Assembly (NCBI GenBank): GCA_036417435.1
Contig: CM070906.1
Coordinates: forward strand, 44,281,396-44,345,395
Origin: Inia geoffrensis
Taxonomy: Eukaryota > Chordata > Mammalia > Artiodactyla > Iniidae
Direction: 5' to 3'
Length of the DNA: 64,000 nt
Translations under genes and position numbers: made by a program
Notes under the pieces: model-generated
Databases searched by the model: none
What the model was told of the DNA's origin: nothing
What the model saw: only the letters and a program-made list of their open reading frames with translations
Shown: positions 34,753 to 47,900 of the stretch, in pieces
How the letters are laid out: every line of letters starts with the position of its first letter
Position numbering within the stretch: position 1 is the first letter of the stretch

Positions 34753-34763
34753 AGTAGCTCTGG

Positions 34764-34974
34764 GGCTTCCCTGGTGGCACAGTGGTTGAGAGTCCACCTG
34801 CCGATGCAGGGGACACGGGTTCGTGCCCCGGTCCGGGAAGATCCCACATGCCGTGGAGCAGCTGGGCCCGTGAGCCATGGCCGCTGAGCCTGCGCGTCCG
34901 GAGCCTGTGCTCCACAATGGGAGAGGCCACAACAGTGAGAGGCCCGCATACCGCACAAAAAAACAAAAAAAAAG
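34764..34974 (+). mobile_element. CHR-1 SINE
   Basis: A full-length copy, 'gcttccctggtggcacagtg' to 'gcccgcataccgc' plus an A-rich tail. Target repeats 'agtagctctgg' lie at 34753-34763 and 34975-34985. It is the last lineage-specific SINE before a gap of nearly 21 kb. Confidence 0.95.
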
Positions 34975-34985
34975 AGTAGCTCTGG

Positions 34986-37900
34986 CTCTCCTGTGTGTAT
35001 GCTTCTGTTTCTTCTTGGTGCTAATTACACTTCCTCATAAAAGTCTGGCATTCACATGATTGGGCTTGACTTTGAGTGGGTCAGTCTTATCAAATTATAG
35101 GATACATTTAGGCTATAGATAGATGCCTATTGAAGTTTAAAGAACAGTAAGTTTGTTCTTCCATTGTAACCTATGATCTTAGACATCCGAATATTTAAAG
35201 TTTATTCTTTTATCAGGTTTTTATCATTTTGTTTCCTTCTGTTCTAGTTATTCACTGAAAGTCCACACCTGTAGCTGAATCTATACCAATCCATGGCAAA
35301 GTAAGCCCAGGAAGAAACTGAAAAACTATAATCCATACACAAGTTTTACTATTCTTCTGACATTCTTTGTTTTACAATGTCAAGCGGACATTGTCTCCAT
35401 TTTGTTTCATTCAAAACAAACTATTATAAAAAGCATAGTCTCTTGTGCCCTTTACACAGTCTACCTCTATGTTCCTTTGGATATTTATTTTGTTAGATTT
35501 TTCAGGCACAGAAACCTAAGAAATAGAAAACTAGAGCAGAAATTACTGTTAGCCTATGTAAATGGAATAAATATAATAGCCTATAAAAATATATGTGGAG
35601 AGAGGGAATGAGCCTGGGGAGAGGTGAGTGATGAGGAGATTGAAACTGATTTCTTTCAAGGCCGTAAATGACTAATAACTTTAAAAATCTTGCCATAGAG
35701 TTAACATAGAATGGTAAATAAGAATGGATAATGTATGCATATATATGACATATATATATTTGAATAATAAAAGTTTCTCAGCATAAAATCAAAATATTTT
35801 AATTTGATTAGACTATGATAGTATATATTTGACTCAACTCGATTTCAGTGAGTAATTAACTGAATTATAACCTATACTTAATGGCAGACACTAACATTGT
35901 GAGCCTAAATAAAGGAACAATGGTTGTAATTAATGCCAAAGAGAGTAACATTGCAGAAAGACTGACATTCAGGAAAGCTATTCTATATTCCTATTAATCT
36001 TAGAACTGTTACCTAAATTCCCAATGCCTCTGCTATGCTCGTGAAAATGAGAAATAATTTATGTCCTTCCTTACCTCCTGAGTTACAATGATAAATATGG
36101 AAAAGTGCATTGAGCTTTTTGTGATAAAAGGTACTATAAAAATCTAAGGTGTTTTTATTATTATATCAATCAAATAGGTTCTCAGACTAAGTTCCTTTTT
36201 GAAGACCCACAACTTTTTATGGGTGAATCATGAAATTGTATTGGGAAATATATTGAAGCTACATAACAGGGCAGACAGATTTTATGCCTTTTGGGGCCTT
36301 TTAAACTTGGTTACAATTAGAAATGTGAGAAGATATTTATCATAAGATATATCAGTTAGGAAATTAATGAGAGCAAATGAAAATGTTTAAGAGACATTTT
36401 ATATAAACACAGGAATTCTAATTCTGGCTTCATCAAATAAATGTGCTAAGTCACCATTTTGTTCCATAATCGTAGTTACCGTGTATTGACTAATTCCTCT
36501 ATGCCAGGAAGTTTGAGTATTTTACACTCATGACTTCGTTGAACCTCACAGGGATCCTAAATTAAGCATTATTATCACCATTTTGTAGATCAGGAAATCA
36601 AGGCTTAGAAGATAAAATAACTTGTCCAGGACCCCACAGTAAGTGGAGTCAGGTTCAAATCCAGATGTGTCTGAAGTGAAAACCCAAGCTCTTAAAATTT
36701 TCAAAATTGTAGCTCCTAATAAAGCAACATATCAATTTCCATTAAAAGGATTAATTTTTGGACAAACCATACTATTAAAAAACTTATAAAGAGATATTAT
36801 ATAAATATAGGCACTCAAAAGATGATTGAATCAAACTGAAATGGGTCTTTTGTCAAAGACCAGGAATAAATAGTTAGAAATAGGAAATGATTATGTATTA
36901 CTCATTTGACCCACACCTGAAGATAAATGTTATACCTGGAAAGACACAATTAGTTGTCTGATTGTTGTTTTTTTCTTTTCGGTAATAAAATCATAATCAG
37001 TTTTAAATAAAAACATTTATAACTTTTAGGTATTTCCAAAGCATCCAGTATTTTGCCTTTATAAATCATAGAGAGACTGTTTATCTTAAAAATCTATGAT
37101 CCCATTTCCCACAGAGAAGAATTAATAATGGGGAATCACTTGAAAAATAAATTTTGCATTAAAAATTTTAAAGTTATTTTTCATCTTTCATAATGAGTTG
37201 TTATGCCTTTAGAAATTGTATCATTTATTTGTGACAAAAATTAGACAGGAGTGGTTTTTGTAGTAATTTCATGCTAAAACATTTTTCTGTTCAATAATGA
37301 AATTTTTTCTTTTTAAAATTATCTTTTAATTTTGAAGTGTTATAATGATTTATATTTGTAAAATATCTTTTTCTCACACTTCAAACTTAGAATAAATCTT
37401 TTAAGCCTTATGCAAATTCTCATCTTTAAAAAGTCCTACTTGTAATGACAAAGAATAGGTTAAGCAGTCCCTTGTATGCATATTTTCAATTTACTTAAGA
37501 AAAATAAAAATAAAAACCATAGCTTGAGACATTTAAGTTGGCAATTCAAATTTGTTTGAGTAAATACTCAACAATACTGTACTTTGTAACAAGCAGAAAA
37601 ATGTCTCATTATCAGAAGATAATATAACATTGCCTAAAAGGTTGGGATTCATTAAAAGAATATTTCTTAAAATGCCTATATAGCAGCCATTATTTAAACC
37701 AATATGATAACATTATGGAAAATGATGTTATGGAGGGGAAAAGCTACCTAACATAAACTTAGATTTCTCTCTCATTGAAGAACCCATACAGCACTCATTC
37801 ATTCGTGTGCTTGAATATTTTTAATACCTCTCAGTGTTACAAGGCATGAAGGATTTTTGCAAAAAATGTTCAACAGAAACGTTTGAGATTCCATGACATA

Positions 37901-38980
37901 TTTATTTGATTACTTCCCTATGAGTAATCAAATGACAATTTCAAAGATTAAAAGAATTGTTTTTTAATGTACCTAAATAGTTTAATAACTATTGAAACGT
38001 ATACTAGCATCTTACATTTTTTCTCATCATTTTTTCCCAACAGATTTATTTTTAATTCTTCCTCACCCCACTGTGATTTAAGCAACCTTTATATTGCCAG
38101 TTAAGTGCACTCTGACATTGATCAAAATTTTGGGGTTAAACAAAGTAAAAACTGATCGATTTTCTAAAACCATGTTAACCATGTATTATCCGCTGAAGGT
38201 ACCCTTTTAGAAACGTTGCTAAAACTTAAAATATAAATGCTGCCTAGAAAATGCACTGCATCCTCTCATACTTACACACTCTCACAAATGCACACTAGTG
38301 AATTTACAATCTATTCAACCACATAGAGAACCAGATACAGTGCAGAGTCACCAGTGAATCAAGACAACAAGGTCACTGGCTATATTCTGGTCATTTTACA
38401 TCTTAAACTTTTTGTGAAACATTTATTCAAATAATGCATAGAACTTCATGCTCCATATCCATAAAAGCAGACAGAAGAGTGTAGATATAAAGTATGCTGA
38501 AAGAATCAAGTGATGTCAAAATACACATGTGGAATTTCTTGAGTCTCCTGAAATACCCCATAGTAATTATCTAGGTAAAGGCAGAGGGGATGAAATATAA
38601 CTCTTATTCTTGTAAGTAGCTAAAGCAGATTCGTTTCTGTGGTTGACAACTTCTTTGGCTATTCTAAAAACCATCCTGGAATCTCTCCTGTGGCCCCATC
38701 ACTTCAACAAAAAGGTCAGGTTTACCTCAGTTTATGGTAACTCCTCTGCATCTGATTGATCTACTTTTCTTACAACAAAAGGAAAACTTTAGAGCCCATT
38801 TGGAATCTGTTTCTAATACTGTAGCCAGAGAGCTTCCTCTGCCCTATGCTCTGATAAAGACACAATTCAGTTTTTCATCAGATTGGTTTAAATTGTCCCT
38901 TAATCTCTATTACATCAAACTTCACACAACTTTATTCTTTTCAAATTGTTTCTACATCGTAGCTATGACTAGGAATCATG
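34986..38980. other. AT-rich single-copy non-coding sequence
   Basis: Free of CHR and LINE-1 insertions. One MIR lies at 36480-36700. No coding signature and no CpG cluster is seen. A short TA-rich tract lies at 35730-35765. Confidence 0.5.
36480..36700 (-). repeat. MIR SINE (reverse orientation)
   Basis: Reverse MIR: 'gtgtattgactaattcctct', 'catgacttcgttgaacctca', 'tgtagatcaggaaatcaagg', 'gtcaggttcaaatccagatg'. Confidence 0.8.
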
Positions 38981-38989
38981 ACCAAGATG

Positions 38990-40320
38990 ATGTGTCCCTT
39001 TGCAATTTTTCCTCACAGCTTCCTCTCCCCAAATAATTTTTAAAACCGGTGGACTTTTTCTCTCCCCTCTCCCCTCCCCCCATGAAAAAATATATCCCAT
39101 TCCAGGCGCCCCCTCTCTGCCTGCCGAAAGCATTTTAATGACAGTTTACTTTAGCGGTCTGTCAGCCGACTGCTGCCTCTGCCACCTGAATTTCAATTTC
39201 TTAATTTACAGCCCAGATAAAACAGAATGGAGCAGGATCTGGGCTGCTCTCTACATTGGGTTGGCCTTATCAAGCGTGAAGTTTGGCGCATTGCAAACGT
39301 ATTCAAGTGATTATCTGTTGAGGACCTCTCGAGCCATCTCCATCTCTGCAGCGGGCTGATAAGACAGCTGTTTCTCTAGCCGCTGTCTCCCCGGGCCTCA
39401 GTCTTCTTCTGCTACAAACTCTGCCTTTGTCCCCGGGCCCTGGTACGGTCACTTGCTCTATGGGGCAAGGGTTTGATCTGAACACACGTGGGGGAAAAGT
39501 GTGAGTGTGTGAGAGAGCAGAGGAGAGAGGAAATAGGAGGGGGAGAGCAAGGAGAGCGAGATAGGGGGGAGGAGGGAAAGAGGGTTAGAGATCCGAGGAA
39601 GCTGGGGGCAGGGCTGCGTGCCGAGCGCAGTTGATAGCTCTGATTGACTGGTTGCTCAGCCCGGCTTTATTATTTCAAATTAGACGTGCATCGCAGACAA
39701 GTGGAAACATAAATCTTCAATATAAGAAAGAGCCTCCGAGCATCGGAAGCAGAAAAACCGTTTCTTCCCATGTCCCGGTAAAGGGGCCGGCGAAAAGACT
39801 GATTGCCACCAGCTGAGACAGATGGTTTCCTTTAACTTTGGAATCTGCTATTTTTAATTACTTGTATTAATTTTGCATGAGATGTATCGGCTCCAGGAGG
39901 AAGCTTAGAGAAGGCTGTTAGCATCCCTGGAAGAAACGGACACAAAGCTCCGACTTACCCTTTCTCACCTCCAAGTTTTTTCTTACCTCACCCTCCCTCG
40001 TCGCCTAGATCACCCTTTGCATGCTCAGGAAAGACGTGAGTTTACCTTGCTAAAAGTTGGTCCTGAGTAAAAGAGAGGAGGGGAAGAAAGCTGAGGGCAT
40101 TTGCAGGAGCGTTTACATAAATGATCGTTGATCCGAAGCTGCAAATAAATTTTCCGAGACACTCCGGGGCACGTGCAACAGATTTCAGTCTGAATATCCG
40201 CAGGCAAATCATCTAAAGGAGAATGCACCTCATACACATTTTGCTGAGGGGCGGGGGGGAAAGGCGGTCGTGGTAGGGGGCGGGGGGGGGAAGAACAATA
40301 TAGGCTGGTCTTAATTTACC
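38990..40320. promoter_or_regulatory. Candidate regulatory region, GC-rising and repeat-free
   Basis: Composition shifts from AT-rich to balanced, with dense motif-like sequence: homeodomain-type 'cttaattta', GATA-type 'gataag', a PBX/MEIS-type 'tgattgac' (39641-39648), an E-box 'cacgtg' (39485-39490), a GA-rich tract (39490-39590) and G-runs (40248-40291). No strong splice donor or TATA box stands out, so this reads better as an enhancer or upstream promoter region than as an exon. The frames of 100-119 codons here lack supporting features. Confidence 0.4.
39490..39595. repeat. Purine-rich GA tract
   Basis: A long run of G and A ('gagagagcagaggagagagg', 'gcaaggagagcgagataggg') with almost no pyrimidines, immediately after 'cacgtggggg'. 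Such tracts are common near promoters and can bind GAGA-type factors. Confidence 0.8.
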
Positions 40321-43300
40321 GCGACACATTATACGTTTAATTTTTTAAAAAACCTATACAATTCACGTGTCTTTAAGCGTAAACAGTAACCTCGGAATTT
40401 AGGGTAAATTCTCGCTGAGTCTGCTCCTTTTACAGCCTTTTCCCTTGAACAGGAGTTTAAAGACATGATGTAAAGAGAAAGTAAAGGATGTTTGTGGTCC
40501 TGCTCACTGCTGTCTCTGGCACTGTTCCTAATGGAAAGTGTTTGCAATATAAAGGGTTCTTTGCGAAATAGTCTCGGAGGTCACTCACCTTCGGATAAAA
40601 GGCTTGGCCCCTTTGCCAGGAGATGGAGGGAGCGGGGGAAGAACGGGGGGAGGGGAGAGAGGGTCGAGCGTGTAGGCGTTTTTGTTGCGATTCCCTCTGG
40701 GAATTTCGAGGATTAACAAATCTGGAGTAGGTTTAGCTGACTTTTCGATGACTACCTGGATTTGCATTTATTTTGTATGATCTCTTTGATGACTGACAGG
40801 CTCACTAGGGGAAGAAGTGTCTGGAAAGAGGAGGACAGTGGAGGGTGCGCAGCGAGTTCGGGGCGCTAACCTTCCTGGCGGTTTGTCACTATGGCCGAGT
40901 CCTAGCAAAAGCCAGCCTAATTCAAAATAAACGTGTTTCTATGGAGCAGGACAGCCTTATAGTCTGTAGAAATGAAATGTTCCCAAGAATTGTAGTTTCT
41001 GTGTCTCACTGGGAGGGAGAGAAAACTCCAACAAGCTTTGCAAACCTTTATTCAGGCTCGGCTTGTCTCTGTCCATGGTGCTAACTCCTGCCTCATTCTT
41101 TAGCCCGTTTGCATGTTCTAAACTCACATTGGTATCAATTTTCTCGACATTTTTTTTTCTGTTTTCTAAACTGTGGAAGTAAAGTTGACGTACTTCTTTA
41201 AGAAGAATAAATAAAATTGTAATCATCAAGCTATATAATAGCTCTATTTCTCACTCAGGCAGTAAACTGTCACACTTCTAACATTATGAACAGCAGACAC
41301 CCCCCTCCAGCATCCCAAACAGCCCAACAAATTAACACAGAATAATATTTTTATACATCTGAGAGGGTATAATGTTTGGAACTATCACCCTAAGCCAAAC
41401 ATTGTAAACTCATTTAAATACCTTAACTGCTTTCTTTACTTTAAAAATGTTACAATTGTACTTTACAGCCACCTTTATCATAAAACCCTAAAAGTATCCT
41501 CTCTTCCTCCCCAGAACTAGTGTAGGGGGGTTATTTATCATAAAAGACATTGCCCGCAATAGCTTACGAGTATTCCTATGAATGACTGTTCCTTTATAAA
41601 GATATTTTAGTAAAATAATCAATTGAATTCATTACTTTTTCTGCTTTGAGAACTATTCTTTTTGCAGCTTTCTCCATGTCAAACTTTTTCTCCAAGCTCT
41701 CAGTGGCTCCCTATATCTCTCCCTTCTCTGTTGTGGTTTAATATCAAGTACTTTGAAGATATATCAGAGCTAACAAGACAATCATAATTCAAATGCTTTT
41801 CTAATACAAGATCAGATGCTGTGGATAATTCTTTACCTAGCTATGAACAAAGAGGGACTGATTACAATTGATTAATGTGGAGTGTGATGTTTACACAGTC
41901 TTTATTAATTGCAAGATAGAGTATGTTAATATTTCAGGCTGTAACAGCATGAATTTCAAAGTGAAATATATATCCAGGTATCATTTGTGTTAAAGTGATT
42001 GTATTCAGTTTTTATTTTTAAAAGTTGGAAAAGTACATGTTACTTATACTATATTTATCCATTTAAAAGTTTTTAAATGTAAAAACATCTGTCTGAGGAA
42101 GTAAACTAGTATTTTAAGATGTTTTCAATTTCTTAAATAATTTAACTCCACTTTATCTACATAGAAAAAACAACTTGTTGAAAATGAAAACATTCTGAAA
42201 AATATTTGCTCCTCTGAAAAAACTGAAAAAAGCATACATACTGAAGCCATAGAATTTAGCATTTGAATGGACAAGTTTGCCATTTTTCAGGTAATTAACT
42301 ACATGACACACACGCTGGATTTTCATCACTCCACACCACACCCAGCTTTCCATACCCACCCTCCCCCAGTCCTTGCAAAAATATACTACTGTAATCCACA
42401 AAATCTTTCTTGTGGATACAAACATCAAAAAATAAAACAAAGTATTATTTTCCACATAATTAGATGCAACTTATGTAAGTTAATGGTAAAGATTTTCTTC
42501 AAATTGCTGAGAATATTACATGAACAAATGCAACTAATTCAATATTAAGAGCATATTAACAAGGATAAAAGACAATTCACTTTGCTGGTAATTCTGACTA
42601 ACCAGTATTACACTTTTACCCAAATTGTATTTATTACCTTACTCTTTGTACTGATCTAGGGGTGAAGGGAGGGGTTGAAGGAGAATGACAGCGAACCCAA
42701 TCTTCCAACTGTTTATTCATACAGTGATTACTTTATTGTAGATGAGGTGGAGATTTTCTGTTTTTTCCCTTTATTTGTTGTTCCCTCAGCCCCTTGACTC
42801 CCTTTCTTCAAACAGCTTTTCTTTCTTCTGCCCCTGAGTTCCACCCAGGTCTAGAGAATAGTTTTATGTTGAAATTAGGACCCCAGGCCTGTTGTTATAT
42901 AAAAAGTAGGGGTGGGGATTAAGGCATGATAATTATAAATGTGAGTTATATAGATTCAGGCCTCCTTTCCCAAGTCCCAGTTATTGTTATCCAAGGTATA
43001 GAACTCGGACATATTGTATGGGCTATATGGGAGATAAACAGGTCTTCTGTTCTTTGCCATTAAGCATCTATCAACACTCAAGGACACGTTCAAGGAACTA
43101 TGATTTACTTCAGCCTTGACTTTCTAGTCATTTTGCTTTGTGACTATCTGTCCATTTTCCCTGCATTCCCATTCCACCCCCCTGCAATCTCTAACTCTTA
43201 CCTGTGCTTCCTCTTTCCGGCATTCTCAAAGATAGAGGCTGGTAATAAATAAACAAGTAAAGGAGTTTCTTTTAGAAAGGAATGAGCTTCCAGAAAGCTG

Positions 43301-44310
43301 TTACACTGTGCAAGAATTGTAAGTACTGTGTAGGAAGCTGGTGTTACCTTTCAAGATTAAAAGAAGAAATCCAAGCTGGAAAAGAACCTAGGTCAAGTGA
43401 ATATTGTCTCTACTTATACATCAAGTCGATCCTGAGGACTACAGTTTCAGTTGGAGGAAGAAATAAATACCATGAATAAAGCTATATTTCAGCCTCCTGA
43501 ATGTTATTAAAATATGGGGTTTAATAAAGTAGTCTTCATCTATAAAACAGAAGGGTTGACAGCACTTGGTCTTCTGGTTAAACTTTCTAAATCCTCAGAG
43601 TAAGAGTCCAGATAAAGGCTTGACTATCTTTACTGTCAGCAATACATGTGTGGCCCAAGAACTGTACTGCCACCAAATGCAGAGGAGTGGTTTGTTCTAA
43701 TTTTATATACAGCTGCTCTTTTTGAGTGTCATCATACACCCCAAAGTGAAGGACCTTAGCTCAACTCAGTACCTCTTTCCCTGGACAGGATGTTTATCCT
43801 GCACTTTTCTACTCTGACATGAAGTCAAAGGTAATTCAAACCGTGCAGCTTTATTTGAAAGCATTTCTGACTTCATTCTTATCCTAAAAGACGCTTAAAA
43901 AACCCCAAACAAAGAAGAGAGCAGCAATATACATATATTAAAATAGAGAAAGACATTAAATTACCTAATATCTAATGTAGAATACTGGAACACAAATCGA
44001 AAAAGGCATGCGTGCAAGTAATGGATGTACATTCATCCCTTTCACTCAGTTCAAAGAGAGGGAGCTCTCAGTGACTCATACATAGGGGACAGAGTTTAAT
44101 GTTATAAAGAAAAGTGCCATAGATGAGGCAGTGATGGCAAAGGAAATGAGTCCTTCCAAAGCAGAAAGATTTAAGAGGAAAGGAGATCGTGCCATATCGC
44201 AAAAACTCTGATAGTACAGTTCCAACCCTCCCACGTTGCTCTCTCCCCATCTCTTTTTGCTTCTTGCATTTCCCTTCGCCACCAGTGTTAAGCGTGTACC
44301 TCCCCGCACA
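40321..44310. other. Non-coding sequence left of the 44.4 kb promoter
   Basis: G+C is moderate to 40900 and then becomes AT-rich. No repeats of the CHR or LINE-1 type and no recognised gene. A frame at 43282-43479 with four cysteines in its first 21 codons has no further support. Confidence 0.45.
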
Positions 44311-44316
44311 ACTTAC

Positions 44317-44450
44317 CTTGAAACGGGACTCCATTGAGCTCTCGAGAGTGACACAAGCACCTAACCAATCATATCGCGCGGCCTCTCCTGGGCGGCCTCA
44401 ATAGAAGCGTCTGTACCAATCAGGATCCTGGGGAGATGAGCAAGTTGCGT
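44317..44450 (-). ncRNA. Candidate first exon of a divergent minus-strand transcript
   Basis: On the minus strand the sequence gives a strong donor 'tttcaag|gtaagttgtg', with the exon ending at 44317. An ATG at 44334 precedes it by six codons (M-E-S-R-F-K) in a weak context. The exon would begin near the CCAAT cluster at 44365-44420, so it points away from the plus-strand promoter. A divergent lncRNA or a coding first exon are both possible. The 5' boundary given is a guess. Confidence 0.4.
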
Positions 44451-44592
44451 TGTGGCACGACTCAGCGTATACTTCCGCGCGTGCTGCCCGGGATAGGAGC
44501 CTGGCAGAGCAGCTGCACACACGGCAGTGCGGAGGCAGAGAAGGGGTTGGTGATACGGTGCTATAAATCTGTGGTCCAGTCCACCTCCCTTT
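44360..44592 (+). promoter_or_regulatory. CCAAT/TATA promoter
   Basis: Two CCAAT boxes (44365-44369 and 44416-44420, each 'accaatca') precede a TATA-like 'tataaat' at 44562-44568, which would place initiation near 44592. The CCAAT boxes are unusually far from that start (about 175-225 bp). A second, TATA-less start near 44460-44500 would put them at conventional distances. The region is CpG-enriched, and a minus-strand donor lies just upstream, consistent with a bidirectional promoter. Confidence 0.6.
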
Positions 44593-45035
44593 TAAGACGT
44601 CCTCCCCCCTCTTATTTCTGTTCTCAGTTAGAGATGCAGCAGCTTACTCCTGTAGCGACCTACTAAAAAGCAACAAGGAGAAAGACATCGTCTTTTTGAA
44701 AAAAACGTTCTTTCGTCTCTTTCTTTGTTCCTTCGTTTGTTTTTCTTGCCCCTTTTTGTTTAGTTGAACGGCAATAGGAGGGTAGTCTCCGTCTTTTTAA
44801 ACTCTCTTTTTTAAGTTTCCCCTCCCCTTTCATATATTTTTTTTTCGCCATTTCTCTTAGCGTTGGACTTTGGGGTCGAAAGCATTTCTTTTTATTTGCT
44901 TCTTTTAAGCCGAGCACAGTTTTAGGTTTCGTGCTGTCTTAAGAGAACTATCCAGCAGCCTCTTGCTCATCCTTATTGGGAGAACTGCACCGTTACTTTA
45001 AAAACACATATACACAAAAACCTTAAGGGAGAAAG
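44592..45035 (+). other. Candidate untranslated first exon of an unidentified gene
   Basis: From about 30 bp after the TATA-like box, sequence runs to a strong donor 'gagaaag|gtaagttt' (exon end 45035). It contains a T-rich 5' UTR-like body and a complete small upstream frame at 44634-44666 (ten codons, starting M-Q-Q-L). No long frame is open to the donor, so the main start codon would be in a later exon outside the window. I could not identify the gene. Confidence 0.5.
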
Positions 45036-47900
45036 GTAAGTTTCGGTTTGGTTTCTTTAATCATTAGTTGCAGCGATGCGCTGGCAAACCCAGAAAACCT
45101 GTAAGTGAGCAGAATACAGAATACGAAGTTAATTGCACATGCTTGTATTATTTCAAAGATACTGCTCTGCTTTTTAATTCTAGAGAGCTAGACTAAAAGA
45201 CCGTGGACGCATGCTTGACGTACTGAATATTCACAAATGTCAATGGCAGAAACTTAAGTGGTAAATGTGGCCAGGGAAGAACAGGGGTACAATGGGAGTC
45301 TAGATATTGAGTGAGCTTCGGGATTGAGGTTGGAAGTTCATTTCGTGGGAAGAGAGGGATAACTTGGGTTGGGGGGGGCGGGGGGATGCATGCCTCTACT
45401 TTCGCGAAGCAACCGAAGGACCGGAGAGGCTTTAGGACCATTAAGGGAAATCAGAAGCCTGGACTTGGAGATTAGACCAGCGAAAACCCCCGACTTAATT
45501 GCATTAACCAGATAACATGTGCTGGGGAGATGGGATTGCCAGATGGAATTTAGATGCTGCACCAGGCAGCTAGTTGTAGTTGACTGAAAAAAGTACATGC
45601 CGCCTGAGGGCTGGGGCTGGGCTGGGGCTGGGGTGGGTAGAAGCTGTCAAAACTCATCGTTGCGAGGTGTGCGGGCTCTAATTCACGGCCGCCAATGATC
45701 ATGGTTGTGTTTCAAAGGAAGATAGCCAATTTAGGGCCGAATTCTTAAGCCTGTACCGGATATGAGATTCCCTTTGTTCAGAAAAGCGTAAATAAGATCC
45801 TTGGAGCTGTGTCTGTGGAGGGGCGGCTGCCTGGGAGCCTCGCTGTGCTGCGCGCTGGGAAGTGGATTCCAAGCCCTGTCCTTGGTCCTACGCGGCTGAC
45901 TTCGCCTTCTGGGCGAGGGGGGAACCCCCTTCGCAGCCGACAAGGCTTCGCAGCCACTCAGTAGCCAACTCGGCTACACATCCCTCACCCCCTTCCTTGC
46001 GGCCCTCCCTCCCCCCTTTTCTCGAATAGCTATTGTTAAACTGACGCCTGGAGAAAGATGGTTGGGGATGAGACGCTGGGCAGACACTTGCTTCATTTTA
46101 ACTTTTGTGATTTCTCAGGGTTTAGGAGAAACCAGCTGGCTTTCTACTGCGAAAAAGAGAACACAGGGTAGAGGTGGGAAAGGGGGAGGATGTTCGCGGG
46201 GCGGGGAGGGTGGAGGGAATGGTGGCGGCAGTGCCCTTGCCTAAGAGAAGTTTAAATTATTGGCACGAGGGGGTGTGGGCGAGTGTGTGCATGAGAGCGC
46301 CCGTGTGGTGCTTGAGAAGGAGAGGATTGGGAAAAGGTACAAAGCCGGCTGGCTTAATTTCTCTCTGCTCTCCATCCCACCCACCCTCACAGTTCGAAAA
46401 GCCAACGCGCGGCCGGTCTCCTCCGGACTCGACTTTGCCATCTCCGGGGTCCTGGGGGCTGGGGATAGCAAGGTGGCAGTGCCCACTCCGGGATCTCAGC
46501 GGCGAACAGGACTTCGCGTGGCCATTGTTGCTTAATTTATGCCCAGCACGTTGCCACGTACCCACCTATTTCACGTCTGTAAAGAATTAATATGAGAGCT
46601 GTATAACTGTGGGAAATTGGAGGTTGGATACATTCTCTGTTTTCCATTTGCAAGTACGGGTTAGCGAAACTGATGTCGAGACTGGGTATTTTCTCTCGTA
46701 ATTACCAGCTGCAGATCTGGCTTTACTGTGGCCAGAGTGAGAGAAATTGTCAACCATTTAGAATTTACTCTTAACACCGCTGGGCCAGGATGGATGTCTC
46801 TGTACTTTCTCCCTGAAATGAACAGGTTCTTTCCCCTCCCCCGCTCATGTACAAACACTCCTGTTGGTTAAGATTCTAAACCTTCAGCCCTTCCCTACAC
46901 CCTATTTATTATACCCATCCTCTGGATGTTGAGAGTGGAAGGGAAATGGAGGTGATTTATTTCTTAGGCCTACAGTGCAACCTATAAAATGTAGGCTTAA
47001 CATGGAGGGGGCGGGGTACAGAGCAGACAATAGTAACCTAAGAAATTATTTTCCTAACTGGAAATCAGTTCCTAAAAGTCAGGGGGAAAGGTGTGAGTGT
47101 TTGGGGGCTGGAAGGGTATGAAATCTGTTTAGGGCCCATAAGATTTCCTTAGTAAAATGGCTTCTTAAATGGGACATCTGAAAGATTTGTTAGAATCTAA
47201 AATAAGTCAAAAAAAAAAAAAAAAGGGAAAGAAAATGTTGAGTGTTTAAAAATCACCTTTTGGGGGATTAAGAGAATAACTATTTCTCTTAGTTATTGCT
47301 GAGTCTGTCTTACACCAGGTACTCCTGGGTTCCCCTTCCCTCTTTTATCCAAGTGCTTGGCAACCCCACTTTATAAAGCTTACCCTGTTCTGGAGTTCTC
47401 CACGAAAACGCAGTGTTTGCCAACTAGAAGTGGTTTGGAAGACTTGGGGAACTCTGTTGAGAGAGAGGTCTCCAATGACTTCAAGAAGTCAGTTTCGGGA
47501 AGTAGGGCATCATGGCATTCTAAGAGTTTTAGGCTTGGGTTGGCAAATTTGGTAGGCCCATTTTTGCCTAACGTTTGGAAACAGGCATTCTTAGCAATCC
47601 CCCCTGCCTGGGATGGGAATATTATAATTAACTGTTTAGAGGGAGGTCAAAGAGGCGCAGGCGCTTTGAGCCGTTTCCCCAGGAACCCGTACAAAGTCAA
47701 TAAAGGTCATTTAATTGCAAATCGTAATTGGGATGACAATAGAAATGCTGATATAGAATCAATTAGCTATTTCTGGTGTCCCCACTCTGGGTCCCCCAAA
47801 TTGAGGGATGGACTGTCTCCATTTCGATCATGGCTGAGCCCCCTACTTTACTGCCTGATTTGACTTCGCCCAGGAGAGCAATTTTGTCTCCTCTACCTCC
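45036..47900. other. GC-moderate sequence between the two promoter regions
   Basis: Probable intron or intergenic regulatory DNA. It contains a (GGGCTG)n-like run at 45606-45640, G-rich tracts at 45370-45385 and 46166-46217, and CpG-containing patches around 45820-45920 and 46400-46450. A 168-codon frame at 47357-47863 begins with TTG and has no coding signature I recognise. An (A)n run lies near 47208-47224. Confidence 0.45.

Noticed and set aside
43282..43479. Cysteine-containing 65-codon frame
   Set aside because: It is short, lacks exon boundaries, and the cysteine spacing fits no zinc-binding motif I recognise.
47357..47863. 168-codon plus-strand frame
   Set aside because: The first codon is TTG, there are no exon boundaries, and the peptide resembles no family I know. 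Cross-species frame conservation would be needed to revive it.
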